A stretch of DNA of 64,000 nt from positions 83,592,501-83,656,500 of the forward strand of contig CM075674.1 in NCBI GenBank assembly GCA_037962975.1, written 5' to 3'. This DNA is from Clitoria ternatea. Its lineage: Eukaryota; Streptophyta; Magnoliopsida; Fabales; Fabaceae. The position numbers were made by a program, and so were the translations under genes. The notes beneath the pieces are model-generated. The model was not told the DNA's origin. It searched no databases and saw nothing but the letters and a program-made list of their open reading frames with translations. How positions within the stretch are numbered: the first letter of the stretch is position 1; each line of letters starts with the position of its first letter. Shown in pieces: positions 21,277-33,835 of this stretch.

Positions 21277-24204
21277 TGATAAGTGCTTTATAGTACAATA
21301 AATTAGACCCAGTTTGCTTAGGATTTTTATCATTATCCACTGTATTTGCTTTATTTATTGAGATTTTTGCTTTCTTTCCACTCTATTCTACTTGGGTATG
21401 TTATTTTGCAGGAATTAAGGTAATAAAGGGTCAAAAACAAGAGAAAAACGACCATAAAATGATAAAGAAACAAGAAGAACAAGCCCAAAGTAGAAAGAAT
21501 TCTCTTTTTATGCTGAATTCTGACTCAGAATGCTGAAATCCGACTCAGAATGTTAAAATCCGACTCAGAAATGCTGAATTCCGACTCAAAATGACCAAAT
21601 CCGAGTGGGATGACTGAGAAAGGACCAAATCCGAGTAGAATTACTCAGAATAGAGCAAATCCGAGTGGAATACTGCACTGTTGAAGGTAAATCCGAGTGG
21701 AATGGCTCAGAATGAAGCCTTTCCGAGTAGAACGTCTCAGAATGGAGCCTTTCCGAGTGGAACGACTCAGAATGGAGCATTGCCGAGTGGAAAGTTCCCT
21801 GTCAAAGCCATTCCGAGTGATAAATGGCTGAGGTTCAATGCTGAAATGGAATGAGACTCGGTTGGAGGAGATTCCGAGTGGAAGCTTCCCCGACTGCGTC
21901 CATTCCGAGTGAAAAAGGGGACTGACGTTGAATAGATGCTGTCCAAAGCTATTCTCCGAGTGAAAGGCTTGCTGATTGAAGTAAATCCGAGTGGGAGCTT
22001 TCTGATTTGCAACTAATCCGAGCAGAAGAAGCCACTGAATGAATAAGTGTTGAATAAGGAGAATCCGAGTGGTTTCATTCGGAGAAGAAGGCATTCTCAA
22101 GCGGCACAAGACATTTCCGAGTAGAAGTCTTATCAAGCAATGAAAGATCTGACTGGGAATGAATAACACTCGGGCAGACTCTCAAGTTTTACACTAAGCC
22201 CGAGTGAGGTGTCTCCAAGAAAGACTTCCGAGTGAGTTGGGCTATATTTCCGAGCAAAGCAAGGCTCGGACATGAGAGGAAATTCAATCAGCCAGATTCG
22301 AGTAAAGACAACCGACTGGGTTGATTGACGACTGAAGGCCATTCCGAGTAAAAAGCAAGAAGGCACTTCTGAGTGTATCATTTCAAGGAATGAAGGCCGA
22401 CTGAAATATTTCAAAGCAAATCCGAGTGAATATATCCAAATGAATTTGACCGAGTGAATTCCAAAGCAAAGTTTTAACCGAGTGGTTCAAATTCAGAGAC
22501 AGCCGAGTGAAAATGATTGGGAACCGATTGAATAAATTCTGATCCTGAGTGAGTCTTCAATCAGTTCCGAATGAACTCCATGAACCTGAGCTGAGTGAAT
22601 GGTTTCAGTCAGATCCGAGTCCCTCTTCAGTCAATTCCGAGCAACACAAGCAAATCCGAGCAAGGTTTCTCCGAGTGAAACAGTGAAAAAAAGAACCTCT
22701 CGCTTGAGCGAACCTTTATCCGCTTGAGCGAGACGGTTTCCTTCAATAAACGCTTAAGCGAGAAACTCTCGTTCAAGCGAAACCGACTGGTTTTCTTAAA
22801 TACCGACCCCTCAACTCAACACCGAGTGAAGATTTCACTCGGTTTTATGTACGAACAGTACCATTTTCACTCGGTTTTGAGCACAAAAGGCACCCTTTCA
22901 CTCGGATTTTGCAGAAAAGATGAAAACTGACCCATTTTTCCACTCGGAATTTGCCTAGCTGAATAAATCCAAGCACCGAATTATTGGAAATATTAAAATA
23001 ATGCAAATTGGCACAGCTAGAACTCACATGCACCGAAAGTTTCCTCCCACTTGCAATTACAACGTGTTTCTTAGCTGGATCCCCCCTTTCCATCGCCTAT
23101 AAAAGGAGAAGAAGTTGCAAGCATCCAGCATCAATCATCTCTTCCCATCAATTACCATTAGCTTCATTCTATTTTCTTTTCTTTTCTTCGTTACTTTCTC
23201 TCTTTTTCTCTTTAGTTTTCTTCTTTTCCATTTTTCTTTCTTTGTTCATTTTTCTTCTCTTTCTTTTTATTTTCTTTTCTTTCTTTTATTTTGTAAGAGT
23301 ATGAGGGCTGTAAAAGTGAGAATTTAAATTTGTAATTGGTGGAGAAATTATTGCAACAAGGAATTATAGTGGTAAATTATTCTGAGCTTTTGGAGAAACC
23401 CGTAAGTCTTTATTTTTACCATGTCTTGTATGTTTTATTTTTCCATTATATATATGAATTTGAATTATTTCATGAGTAGCTAAATTAATTATTTTGGGAT
23501 AAAGGGGGTATGATAATATTTTATTGTTAATATTATTTTGACTTGGAATTAAATAAATTTCTGTTTTCCATTTAGTTTAAAAAATGCTCAATGCTTTTAG
23601 TGATTCCTAACAAGAACCTAAATGATAAAACTGTATACTTGCGGGTATATTAGTAAGTTTAGGTAATAAATAGAATCGAGAGATTTATTTTTACCAGAAA
23701 GCTTTGAACTAAACCTAAGATTTTTGAAATGCTTTTTGTGACCTCGGTAAAACCGTGAAAGTAATCAAAATTCTTTTGAGGAAATAAAAGGGGTTTTCAT
23801 AAAACGATAATGGGCCTTTCTGAGGATTAAGCAGCACTTTCCATAGGTTAGGTACATTAATAGGATTCCGAGAGGAACATATTAATTAGCTTTTGGAAAA
23901 TTCGCCTTGGAAAACTTAATTTGATTCTTATTGATGAAAAGTTAAAATTCATTAACATAAAATAGAGTCTTAATCCCCTGAAATTCCAAGATACTCTCAA
24001 CTCTGATTTTTTAAGTGTTAAGTAAATTTTATTTTTGTATTCTGTGCAACTTAATTTTGTGTTTTATTTTACAAAAACCTTAAAAAAAAATCAATTGTGT
24101 GGATAATTAAATTTCAATATGCTGGTACTTTGAACACAGTCCCTGTGGAGAACGATAATCTTTTATATTATGCGACATAACCCGTGCGCTTGCGGGCCCT
24201 GTCA
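21277..24204 (+). repeat. 3' LTR of the Athila-type element (2928 bp)
   Basis: It is a direct repeat of 11683-14545, starting TGATAAGTGC and ending GCCCTGTCA. It keeps two segments absent from the left copy, near 22762 and near 22900. It is followed at once by GGAGG (24205-24209), the second half of the target duplication. Confidence 0.92.
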
Positions 24205-24355
24205 GGAGGCTATCGTGTCAACCCCTCACCTCCTCATTAAGTTGATTGATAAGGACAACGAAGTGTCCTTAGTATGAGGTGATCAGGAGATGACAAGGTA
24301 CTGCTATAACCTTAGCCTCAATATGGTCAAGTTGGAGAATGTCAACAAAGTAAGG
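24205..24355 (+). pseudogene. Remainder of the Tat-lineage protease
   Basis: Directly after the GGAGG duplication the protease frame resumes with the conserved STPHLLIKL segment that follows the LGRPTLNA motif in Tat proteases. An in-frame stop occurs near 24273. Coding resemblance ends near 24355, where AT-rich LTR-like DNA begins. Position and frame show that it was contiguous with 9650-11682 before the 12.5 kb insertion. Confidence 0.75.
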
Positions 24356-24359
24356 ATTT

Positions 24360-26070
24360 TGAAAATTATGTATATAGTCTTTTAAATTATAAAAATTGAA
24401 GTTTTTAAGAAAATACAGATAACGACAAGTTTCCGAGGAAAATAAGTTTATTTAGTGTTTTACTATTTTAAATAAAATTTTTAGAAATTTCTGAGTAATA
24501 TTTTATTACTAGTTTTGAATAGAATAAAAGTTATTTTAGTCTTTACATAAATTAAGGAGGGAATCCAATACGTCGTGGAAAATACGATGAGACTACGTTT
24601 CCGACCGATGATAAAAGTATATACAATAAATAATATATTTCAACATTCAGAATTGAAATTAGATTTAAAAATATAATTTCATATGATAAGTTGGTTTAAA
24701 ATTTACATAATAAATTTTAGTTTTATTTAATTAAATATTATTTTATGAAATAAACTTATTCTAAGAAATTAAATTTTATAACTTCTTATGTCTAACTTAA
24801 TAATAGAAGGTAATATTATTTTAACTAAACTATACTCTATATTTTACGAGTGCCTGTGCTAGATAAGATTATTTTCATAAGATCCTTAACAGGTTTAAAA
24901 GCTATAATACCATATTTTCCTAAGACTACCAAAAAGAGAAATTTTATAAGCTATAGATATGAAATTTTGGAATAGTTTTCTAAATTACGTACTAAGGACA
25001 AAGGGATGTTGAGTCAAGAACCCCACCAGATACTAAGTTAAGTAAAAAGGAAGATAAAATATTACATTATGCATTCATGGCATATGATTGAACCCTGGTA
25101 CTAGAGCCACAGTGATGGGTACACTGGAGAACACGATCGTTCAATCCATGTTATGGGGATCTTAGGAGTATAACTAGGTCAAAGTACCCAATGGTTCAAA
25201 GTCGTGCCCGGAGCTGGGACGCCTGTGGCAAACCCAATATAATTTGACTAAAGACGAGTATTTCCGAGGCCATGGAGAACTAGTTCCGTTTTATGTGATC
25301 ATAAAGAAAAGATTTTTGGACTATGTGTTTGTTACCCATATACGTATATATTTTTGGGAACTTGGTGAGCTTCGGTCACTCTAAATACACAATTATGTTG
25401 TACAATAAACTTGTTGTGATGAGGTAATTGAAAGGGATATGAGTTATGGGCCTCATTTGCATCATGAAACATTAATGAAAGATAAAACATAAAACTTTCA
25501 ACTCATGCATTGCATACCATTAACACATAAACTCTAACTTATGCATGACATACCAGCAACTAACCTATTATATGGATAGCAATTGGCTAAGTTAAGTGTT
25601 GATTGATTATTAAATGGTAAATATTTGTATGTATTATACTTAGCTACCCACTGCATGAATACCTATAGGGTTGAAATCAATGTACTCACCCCTAGTTGTT
25701 GTATGTTTTATTTGTATTCTTCCTAGAAGAAAATCACAAGGAACATAGATAAGGGTACGAGTTGTAAATAAAAGGAGTTGTAACATGTAGATCCGTGGAC
25801 ACGTAGTGTGTGCGCCTGACTTACTTAGTAAGAAGGCAATATAGTAGAGTACCTGTTTGGTTTACATTAATTAGTAGTCATTTGGGAACCTGCGTGCCTT
25901 ATTTTCATTCAAAGTATGCAATCTTGGATGATTAAACCATGCTCTTTTTTGGAAAGACTATTTTATGATACCTAATGTATAAAAAAATCTCTTCTTCTTG
26001 TACAATTTAAGTAACACCTTAGTTATTTAGGATATTCTAAGTATCATCCTAGTTAATTAAAGGTGTTACA
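24360..26070 (+). repeat. LTR of a Del/Tekay-like Ty3 element, left edge unresolved
   Basis: The right edge is well defined: AAAGGTGTTACA (ending 26070), three bases, then the primer site. The 1.7 kb upstream is AT-rich, without coding sequence, as in Del/Tekay LTRs. A left TG terminus was not found, so the LTR may have been truncated when it joined the Tat fragment. Confidence 0.55.
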
Positions 26071-26073
26071 GGG

Positions 26074-26085
26074 TGGTATCAGAGC
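26074..26085 (+). other. Primer binding site, initiator tRNA-Met
   Basis: TGGTATCAGAGC is the perfect complement of the plant initiator tRNA-Met 3' end. It lies three bases after the LTR terminus TTACA. Confidence 0.85.
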
Positions 26086-26399
26086 ATAGTTAGTTCAACA
26101 AAGGCTTGGGGTGTTGACTACTACATCCATCATACTCTAAAAGTTAATTGAAAGTCATTAGGACTCATGTGGTAGGAATTTTTTTGATTGACTATATTTT
26201 ATGCGTGGAGTCTTCTTTAAAAAAGGAGACTTATAATATCTTATGATAAGACGGCCCCTTCCCTCTTTTAGGGAGATGGCCCGTGAAAGCGACGATGTTG
26301 TGAACATATAACTAACTAAAACAGTAGAAGTGATTAAGCAATAGGGAGCCTCTAGCTCTAATGCTACTTCGATGCGAAACCAAGGTCTTATAGATTTCC

Positions 26400-27650
26400 A
26401 AAAGAACAAACCAACGTAGTTTAAAAGAGGTTTTGACCCTGAAGGAGCTCAACTATGGATTGAATACCTAGAGAAGATTTATTCTATGATGGATTGTATA
26501 GATGAGGAGAAAGTGACCTATGTGACCTTTATGTTAGTGGGAGAGGCTGAGCACTGGTGCACCCATGCTAGACTAAGGTTGATAGCTGATGAACCCGCCA
26601 TCACTTGGGAAAAATTCAACACGGAGTTTCTAACTAGATATTTTCCAGAAGATATTAGGAGACAAAAGGAACAAGAGTTCTTTAATCTGAAACAAGGAAG
26701 TATGACGGTGGGAGAATACGTTACCAAGTTTAAAGAATTGGCAGAGTACTGTCCGTATTACACATAGATGGGTGAAATATTGCGATGTGTGAAGTTTGAA
26801 GGGGGACTATGATAGGATATCTGCCAAGCAATTTGTTGTCAACAAATCACCCAATTTACTACCTTAGTTGATTGATGTCGTGTTTATGAGTACACGTATG
26901 GGCAGAGGCGAGCAGGAGTGTTAAGTCATGAACCCCATAAGACTGTATCTGATAAGTGCCAAAGGAGAGGCTTCGAGCCTAGAAGACCTTACCCTCGTCC
27001 TAACCATAGTACACTAAGGAATTCCTCCAAGACCCGAAAAACAATTCATCAATCTAGTGCTACAATTGTAGAGGGCCTCAGTGAGCTAGGTTTTACGATA
27101 AGAAGACCATGGTTTGTTATAATTGTGGAAAAGTGGGACACAGAGGTTATAATTACCCTAGGAGGACCTTGGGTAACTTGAAAGGAGACATAGAAGAGCG
27201 AGTAAAATGACTAATAGGTCATGGGAATAAAGGACCATCAGCTAATACACCTATCAATAATAACCCTTGAACTGAAGATGCGAACCTCAACAACAATGGT
27301 CAACCCATACCAAGAATTGTTCCAATAAATAGAGACGTTGGGGATGTGAAAGTTTCACCATGAGTGGTGTAGAGGCTACACAAATAAACGACTTAATGTG
27401 AGGTAAATACTCTAGAGACAAGATGCCTAAAATATGCTACGTGATTTGAAGGCTATGTCTTGCCTTCATATCTAATATTTGGGTGAAATAATTGAATTTA
27501 CCCATTGAATTATCATAGTTAGCACCGTCAATAAACCCATCTATCTCTCTTATGTTTGTTGAAGTACTTTCTCAATGTTGAGGGGAGAGCCTTTCTAGTG
27601 AACCTAGTTGAAAATTGTTATGTGAATACTATCCTTTTGTCATAAATCAT
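26400..27650 (+). pseudogene. Decayed gag and protease start of the Del/Tekay-like element
   Basis: The gag core at 26415-26767 reads AQLWIEYLEKIYSMMDC, then FNLKQGSMTVGEYVTKFKEL, then a stop at 26765. It is strongly Del/Tekay-like. Near 27115 a zinc knuckle C-Y-N-C-G-K-V-G-H is readable, but the last cysteine is tyrosine. Near 27350 a trace of the protease leader (MSGVEATQIND) is seen in another frame, and only faint similarity reaches 27640. RT, RNase H, integrase and the second LTR are missing. This is a remnant. Confidence 0.65.
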
Positions 27651-28371
27651 ACCTTTGCTATCTTTAGGAATGCTTGAGCTCTGACTCCTGAATCTTGAAT
27701 CTTAAATCATACTTGAACCATTCTTGAATTTCTTTTGAAATATCCTTGAATCACTTTTGAATTACATTTGACTTACTCCTAAAATTTCCTTGGAATTCTC
27801 TTGGCTTTTCTTGAAATTCCCCCTAGTTTCACCTTGAGAACCCCTTCAAGCTAAGCTTAACCTATTAGAAATGATTTTTGAATGCCTAAGATTGAAAATC
27901 AGTTATACCTTAACCGACTCCCTGTGATAGGTTTGCTTCATTTGACACCTTACTCTTGAGACTTGCCCAAACCTTAAGAATTAAATCGTGTTTGGATCTG
28001 TGAAGGAAGTTTCGTCGCGTACATCTACGACCGAGAGAGAGTATAAGAAAAGGATGACCTAATCGTACATGTCACCATAGGAAATATCAAGGTCGTATGA
28101 GGAATGAATCATGTGGTAAGGCATTGCTTCATAGGCACTATGTTTCAACCTTGTTGAATTATTCTTGAAATAACCTACTTGCCCATTCTGAATTATGCTT
28201 AACCACCTTGAAGTCATCTAATTGTTCCATTCTGTTGTCATTGAATCCCTTAAATTATTTGGACTCTTAGATTTTTAACTCTTAACCTTAGAATCAAACT
28301 TGAACCTTTAATTCTTGAACCTTAAGTTTGAATCTAAGTTATTGACACCATCCTTTGGATTGTATTAACTC
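27651..28371. other. AT-rich interval with CTTGAAT word repeats
   Basis: No gene is seen. CTTGAAT and close variants recur irregularly at 27680-27800 and 28120-28340, which suggests decayed repetitive DNA, possibly LTR-derived. Confidence 0.4.
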
Positions 28372-28382
28372 TGCTATCGATA

Positions 28383-28550
28383 TTTTTCTGTATAAATATG
28401 ACTAGATTTGTTATTATTTGCTGTATAAATCGTTGTTGTTTACCATATAAATATGGCTAATTTTGTTATAACTTGTTGTATAAATATAACTAAGTCTATC
28501 ATTAGTTGCTATATAAATATGGTTGACTCTGTTGTTGTTTTTATTCTATT
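28383..28550. repeat. Degenerate 33-bp tandem array, left LTR
   Basis: About five units close to CTGTATAAATATGACTAAGT, each followed by a T/G-rich spacer (CTGTTGTTGTTTG), period near 33 bp. The right LTR carries the better-preserved array. Confidence 0.65.
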
Positions 28551-28832
28551 GTTGTTTTTGTTTCTTTTTTAAAATTCTGTCTCTTTCTATCCTAAGTTTG
28601 TTACCATTTTATTGTAATTCTATTATTGTTTCCATTTTTCTTTCTTAAAGTATGTCTCTGTTTTCATCGTAAGTCTGTTACTGTATTATTGTAATTCTAT
28701 TGCTGTTTCTGTATTTTGAGATTATTGTTGTTGTCTTTATTTTAAGTTTGTTGTTGCTATTTTTGTTTAAAGTCTGCTATTGTGTCTGTTTTTAAAAGTC
28801 TGTTGCTATTTCTGTTTTGAGTTTATTGTTGT

Positions 28833-31023
28833 TGTCACAGCTCAATTTTTTTAACTAAATTTGTATAAGTAATTAAACATTAAAAATTAAAGTTTCTCAG
28901 AAAATAAGAAATAAATTTTAGAAAATAGGAAATTTTATTCTAGTTACAGGGATATTTTTATTTCGTAAATCGGATTTAAAATGAGACTAAACGAAAATAA
29001 AACGCGACAATAAAATGTAGAATCATTAAGGAACCCGTTATTAAAAAAAAGATAGAGAAGAAACATCTTCTCTGTCTCCCAACTCTCGAAGGCTCTTTTT
29101 CTTCTAACGTTTCTTCCTTCCACCGCCATTTCTCACCGCCATTGAAGCCTATAAATAAGGTTTCCATTTCCAAATTTCTTCACCTCACAAAACCTATATC
29201 CCTTCATCACATTCTTCAAGCTTCTAAATATCCATTTCCATATATTAAAGCCCTTCAATTTTGTATAATAAGGAATTACTCAAACTTGAAGATTTGAGGA
29301 GATACAAAGGAGTTTAGTACAAGGAAAGCTTAGGAATCTTCAATTGAGGTAAGAAAGAGGAGATAGGATATTAAATACATAAAAATTAAGTTAGAATTGC
29401 TTGTTTAATTATTAATTGTATAGAAACTCATATAGTTAGATTTTACTTTAATTTGAATTAAGTTGTAAAATTGATGCTAAATGGTTTGGAATTTGATATA
29501 TAATAAGTTTTTGATGTTGTATGATGATTTAGAATCAATTGGCATGTTTAATTTACAATTAAAATCAATTAAAACAACAAAAACAGAGAAACAGAGGTGC
29601 TGGTTTCGTATTCTGCAAAATCAGATCTTTTAACAGGGGATATTTTCAACCAGTGTTAAAAACTGGAAGCGGTGACATTTTCATAAATAAAAACGAGCGG
29701 TGGCATTTTTGTAAATAAATCAGAATGGTGGCATTTTTGTAAATAAATTAGAACGGTGGCACTTTCGTAAATAAGACCAGTGGTATTTTCGTAAATATGA
29801 TTAAAAACTTAAAATAATGATTTTTTTATAAAAATCAAAATTATTATTATTATTGGATTTTTATTATCCTAAAGACTTTATCTTGAAATAAATAAATAAA
29901 ATTAATTAAATTAAATTAAATTCAAAAGTTTATTCAAACATATTTAAAGGAAGAAAACTCTTATTTTAAAATTATTTTAGTAGTATAATTTTACATTATG
30001 GAAAATATGTTTTCTATATTCTTTGGAGTATGATATTAAATAAATACTATAATATGGAAAATGTGTTTCCATATTCTTTGAATTATATATAAAGTATGCT
30101 TATTTGATTGTTATGATAATTTTATTGTTAAGAATAATTGTATAAAAGAATTTGATACTTTAATTTAGATCTATTGCATTCATGCATCATATGCATTGGC
30201 CGTTCAAAGAATCTACAGGGGGGTTCTTTGAGGGGGTTCCCGGTGGGGGAACGCGCTCCGGTGAGCAACAGACCTCTGTGGTGGTTTTATACCACGACCG
30301 TTTTAAGGGCTGAGCAGTGTGTCCTTAAGGGGTCCCGCAACACTTGTTATAGATATTATTGTATTGTTATCCGATGTTGGTGTTGCACTATAGGGCGCTG
30401 TATCGGTTGGATATCCGTAAAAATATTGGTATTGGAAATCACTGTTTATTTTCCCACCAGAATGGATTCATCATGCATTTTCATTCTTATAAAGAGTGGA
30501 ATATATTAACATAAGTATAATACAAAACACTTGTTTGGCATCTGCATCGTATCCTACTTGTGTTTGTGTATGTTCTAATTTAATTTATTTTTATTTGATA
30601 TTTTATCTCACTCTTTCTGTTACTTGTGGCAACCCTTTAGTGTTTAATCAGGAAGATATGTGACAAATTGGATGATGCTTGATGTGGATGACCTATGAAG
30701 ACTCTTGATGCTGATGCTTGCTTGCATAACTACTATGGTTGTATTATGTATGCGTATGCTATGTTTTGGTGTTTTATATCTTTATATTTTATAAGATATA
30801 AGTACCTGTTGTAAAATATAACATGTATGGAACTCTGATTTTATGTATAATAAAATGAAGTTATTCATGTAAAAGGTTGCGTACTCTGAAATTATATCAG
30901 TAATCTCTAGAATCAGGTTGTGAATCACTTGATAATTACTAGGCGAAAAATAAGATACCCAAGAAATTTTATATGGTGACGGTAATTATCTTGTGATTTT
31001 CAAGTTGGCTCCAGGGTGTTACA
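28833..31023 (+). repeat. Solo LTR of a Del/Tekay-like element inside another LTR
   Basis: It begins TGTCACAGCTC and ends GGGTGTTACA, and is 2.19 kb long with a TATA box (TATAAATA, 29150-29157). No primer site, internal region or second LTR adjoins it. On both sides the sequence continues the same T/G-rich LTR repeat, so it interrupts the left LTR of the older element. The flanking 5-mers GTTGT and GCTAT differ by two transitions, so a target duplication is possible but decayed. Solo LTRs arise by recombination between the two LTRs of one element. Confidence 0.65.
29150..29157 (+). promoter_or_regulatory. TATA box of the solo LTR
   Basis: TATAAATA in the context AGCCTATAAATAAGG, followed by a C/T-rich stretch (TTCTTCACCTCAC) typical of LTR transcript starts. 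Confidence 0.45.
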
Positions 31024-31218
31024 GCTATTTTTATTTTTAAAAGTTTGTTGTTGTTTTGATTTTGAGTTTGTTGTTGTTTTTACTTTTAAAAGTCTGTTGT
31101 TGTTTTATTTGAAGTCTGTATGGCTGTACTTAATTATTAAAAGTGAAAAAATCTGTAAATTGAATAAAATCATATTAAAAAAATAACATAGGGTGAAATG
31201 TTATAAGTGGTATTAAAG

Positions 31219-33525
31219 GGCATCGGTTAGGACTGTCAAATTTTTGAAAAGTTTTGGAGTGGATATTAAATGTTGTGATTAATTGTGCATGCAAAGTGAA
31301 TTGTTTGGCATATTGTGCATTATGCTGTGATATTTTACACAGGTACCTTCACATTGAAACTTATTTAGTGGCTTTTCTGACTGCGTCATTCTTGATTTAA
31401 GGTAAACCTTTGTTTTCCATGAACCTTCACTGATTTCTAATTGTGAAATCTCCCTATTATGAAATCTCCACCTACATACAAGGGTGTGCATGACTATGAC
31501 AATGCACATGCTTTGATGCATGAAATGGAACTAATGTCTGATTACTTTGAGTATTCAGATGACCAAAAGGTGGTGTTTGCTATTTATCAATCGAAGGAAG
31601 AAGCGAGAATCTAGTAGACTCAAACTAAAATCCAAATGGCTGCGACGCCGGTGGCCTTGGTTTGGGTAAACTTTAAGAAGAGTTCCTAACTAGATATTTT
31701 CCTAACAACTACAAAATTAGGAAAAAAATAGAGTTCTTGAAATTGGAGCAAAGCAAGCTATCTATGGCCGAGTATACGGCTAAGTTTGATGAATTATGTG
31801 ATTTTCACCATCCATTCACATTGAAAGGTACGAAAGGAAACAAATGTGCAAAGTATGAGGCAGGCTTGAGAGTTGAATTGAAAAGTGTGATTGTTCCGAT
31901 GGAAATTTAGGATTACGTTACGTTGGTGAACAAAGCATAGTTAACTGAAGAAGTGCAACTGCAGCGTGTGGCTATGAAAAAGGATAAGTTCTTGAAAGCA
32001 AAGGGGAGAAATTTCAAGAAGCATGGAAATTCTAGTCGTGGCGGGTCTTCTGTTACATCTTCTATATCTTCTAGAAGCCGCAAGAGTGGTCGTTCATGTA
32101 GCAAGACTTTTTTTAATTGTAGTAAAGAAGGACACTTTGTAAAAGATTGTATAATAGGACAACCAACTTGTTTTTGATATGAGCAACAAGGTCACCTTAG
32201 GCCCAATTACCCATAAAGGCAACAACATAGTGTACAAGGTAGTCGTGCAAATACTTCTATGTCCTATTGTGGTAGTGGGAAACGCGGTGGTTGAATCGGT
32301 AGTGGTGGTTAAAATGCTGCTACGGACAGGGTCTTTGCCTTTGATACTACTGAGGCTATGAAGAATGATGGTTTGATACATAGTAAGTGTTCGATACTTG
32401 GTAATGTTCTTAATGTGATTTATGACTCTGGGGTAACCTATTCCTTCATTGCCAAAAAATATGTTTGGAGGTTGTCTTTACTTGTTGTTTTGATGGAGAA
32501 TGCTCTTATTGTATCTACTCTAACCGATCTTCGGTTCGAGCTACCACTCTATGCAAGAAACTAGCTGTGGTGATTGAAAACCGGCCATTCCTTGTGAGTC
32601 TGATTTGTTTACATTCAAGAACTTGCATATTATATTGGGCTTGGAATGGTTAGCTAGTAACCACGTGATGATGGATTGTTTCTGAAAAATAGTTATATTT
32701 TCGGACGAACATGCTCCCAAAATTTCAGTAAGCGACATCAATGAGTTGTTTCTTATTTTGTATGCTGCTGAAGGTAAAATGGTTTCCAAACTATCAGACA
32801 TCCCTATTGTGTGTGAATTCCTTGATGTGTTTCCTGATGACATTCTAGAGTTACCTCTAAGTTAGGAATTGGACTTTTCCATTGATCTTGTTCCAAGCGT
32901 AGAACCTGTTTCTAGGGCACCCTATTGTATGTCATTGGCAGAATTAGCTGATGTGAAAAAGCAAGTTGAAGAATGACAAGAGAAAAGCTTTGTGAGGCCA
33001 AGTGCTTTGCCCTAGGATGCACCAATATTACAAATGAAAATGAAAGATGATTCTATGTAAATGTGTATCGATTATCGTCAACTGAACAATTTGACCATCA
33101 AAAATAAATATCCATTACCGAGGATCAAAGATTTGTTACACCAATTGAAAGGTGCAAAGGTGTTTTCTAAGATTGACTTGAGGTCGGGATATCACCAAAT
33201 TCGAGTAAAGCCCAAGGATGTCCAAAGACGACATTTAGAATGAGATATGGGCATTTTGAATATGTCATGATGCCTTTTGGGGTTACCAATGCCCCTACTA
33301 TCTTTATGGATTATATGAATAAGATTTTTCATCTATTTCTGGACAACTTTGTGCTGGTCTTTATTGATGAACATCTCCTAATCAATTCAAAGTCTTGGGA
33401 ACACCTCCGAGCGGTATTGCAAGTGCTGAGGGGAAACAATTATGTGCAAAGTTGTCTAAATGTAAATTCTGGCTGAAGAATATCTAATTTTCGGGGCACA
33501 TGATTTTCAGAGAGGGTATTTTCAG
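31219..33525 (+). pseudogene. Decayed gag-protease-RT of the old Ty3 element
   Basis: The gag core is traceable at about 31690-31900 with many stops. A zinc-knuckle region near 32110-32170 reads NCSKEGHFVKDC, followed by a second CYxxG-like unit. The protease near 32400 keeps the D-S-G triplet (VIYDSGVTYSFIA). RT is seen as MCIDYRQLNNLTIKNKYPLP at 33061 and, after a one-base frame change near 33230, as RYGHFEYVMMPFGVTNAPT. The catalytic motif is F-I-D-E in place of F-I-D-D. Similarity ends near 33510, so the 3' half of pol is gone. Confidence 0.75.
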
Positions 33526-33534
33526 TTAGGGTAT

Positions 33535-33835
33535 TGTTATTTTCTGTATAAATATGACTAACTTTATTGTTGTTTGCTATATAAATATGACTAAATCTGT
33601 TGCTATTTGTTGTATAAATATGACTAAGTTTGTTGCTGTTTGCTGTATAAATATGACTAAGTCTGTTGTTGTTTACTGTATAAATATGACTAAGTCTGTT
33701 GCTATTTGTTGTATAAATATAACTAAGTCTGTTACTATTTTTATATAAATATGGCTAAGTGTGTTGCTGTTTTTTTTGTATAAATGGCTAAGTCTATTAT
33801 TCTTTGCTGTAAAAATATGACTAAAGTCTGTTGTA
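33535..33835. repeat. 33-bp tandem array, right LTR, about nine units
   Basis: Units of the form CTGTATAAATATGACTAAGT plus a 13-base T/G-rich spacer recur nine times with small changes. Because 33 is a multiple of three, a spurious frame encoding repeats of MTKSVAVCCIN is open here. It is not a gene. Each unit includes a TATAAATA word. Confidence 0.8.

Larger units (their letters stand above)
11683..24204 (+). mobile_element. Full-length Athila/Calypso-type Ty3 retrotransposon, about 12.5 kb
   Basis: Both LTRs (11683-14545 and 21277-24204) begin TGATA and end CCTGTCA, and the element is bounded by GGAGG on both sides. Inside are a tRNA-Asp primer site, gag, protease, RT, RNase H and integrase in Ty3 order, then a 1.3 kb non-coding segment and a purine-rich tract. 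The family call rests on the primer type, the long LTRs and the pol sequence pattern. No env-like ORF is present between pol and the 3' LTR, although some Athila relatives have one. The LTRs look only a few percent different by eye, so insertion is recent relative to the decayed host element. Gag and protease are broken. Confidence 0.92.

Noticed and set aside
30174..30509. 111-residue open frame in the solo LTR
   Set aside because: It lies in LTR R-U5 DNA with no homology; similar GGGGTTC/GGTGGGGGAACG text is common in Del/Tekay LTRs.
33554..33748. Open frame with eleven-residue repeats (MTKSVAVCCIN)
   Set aside because: It is the 33-bp tandem array read in one frame; it is open only because 33 is divisible by three.
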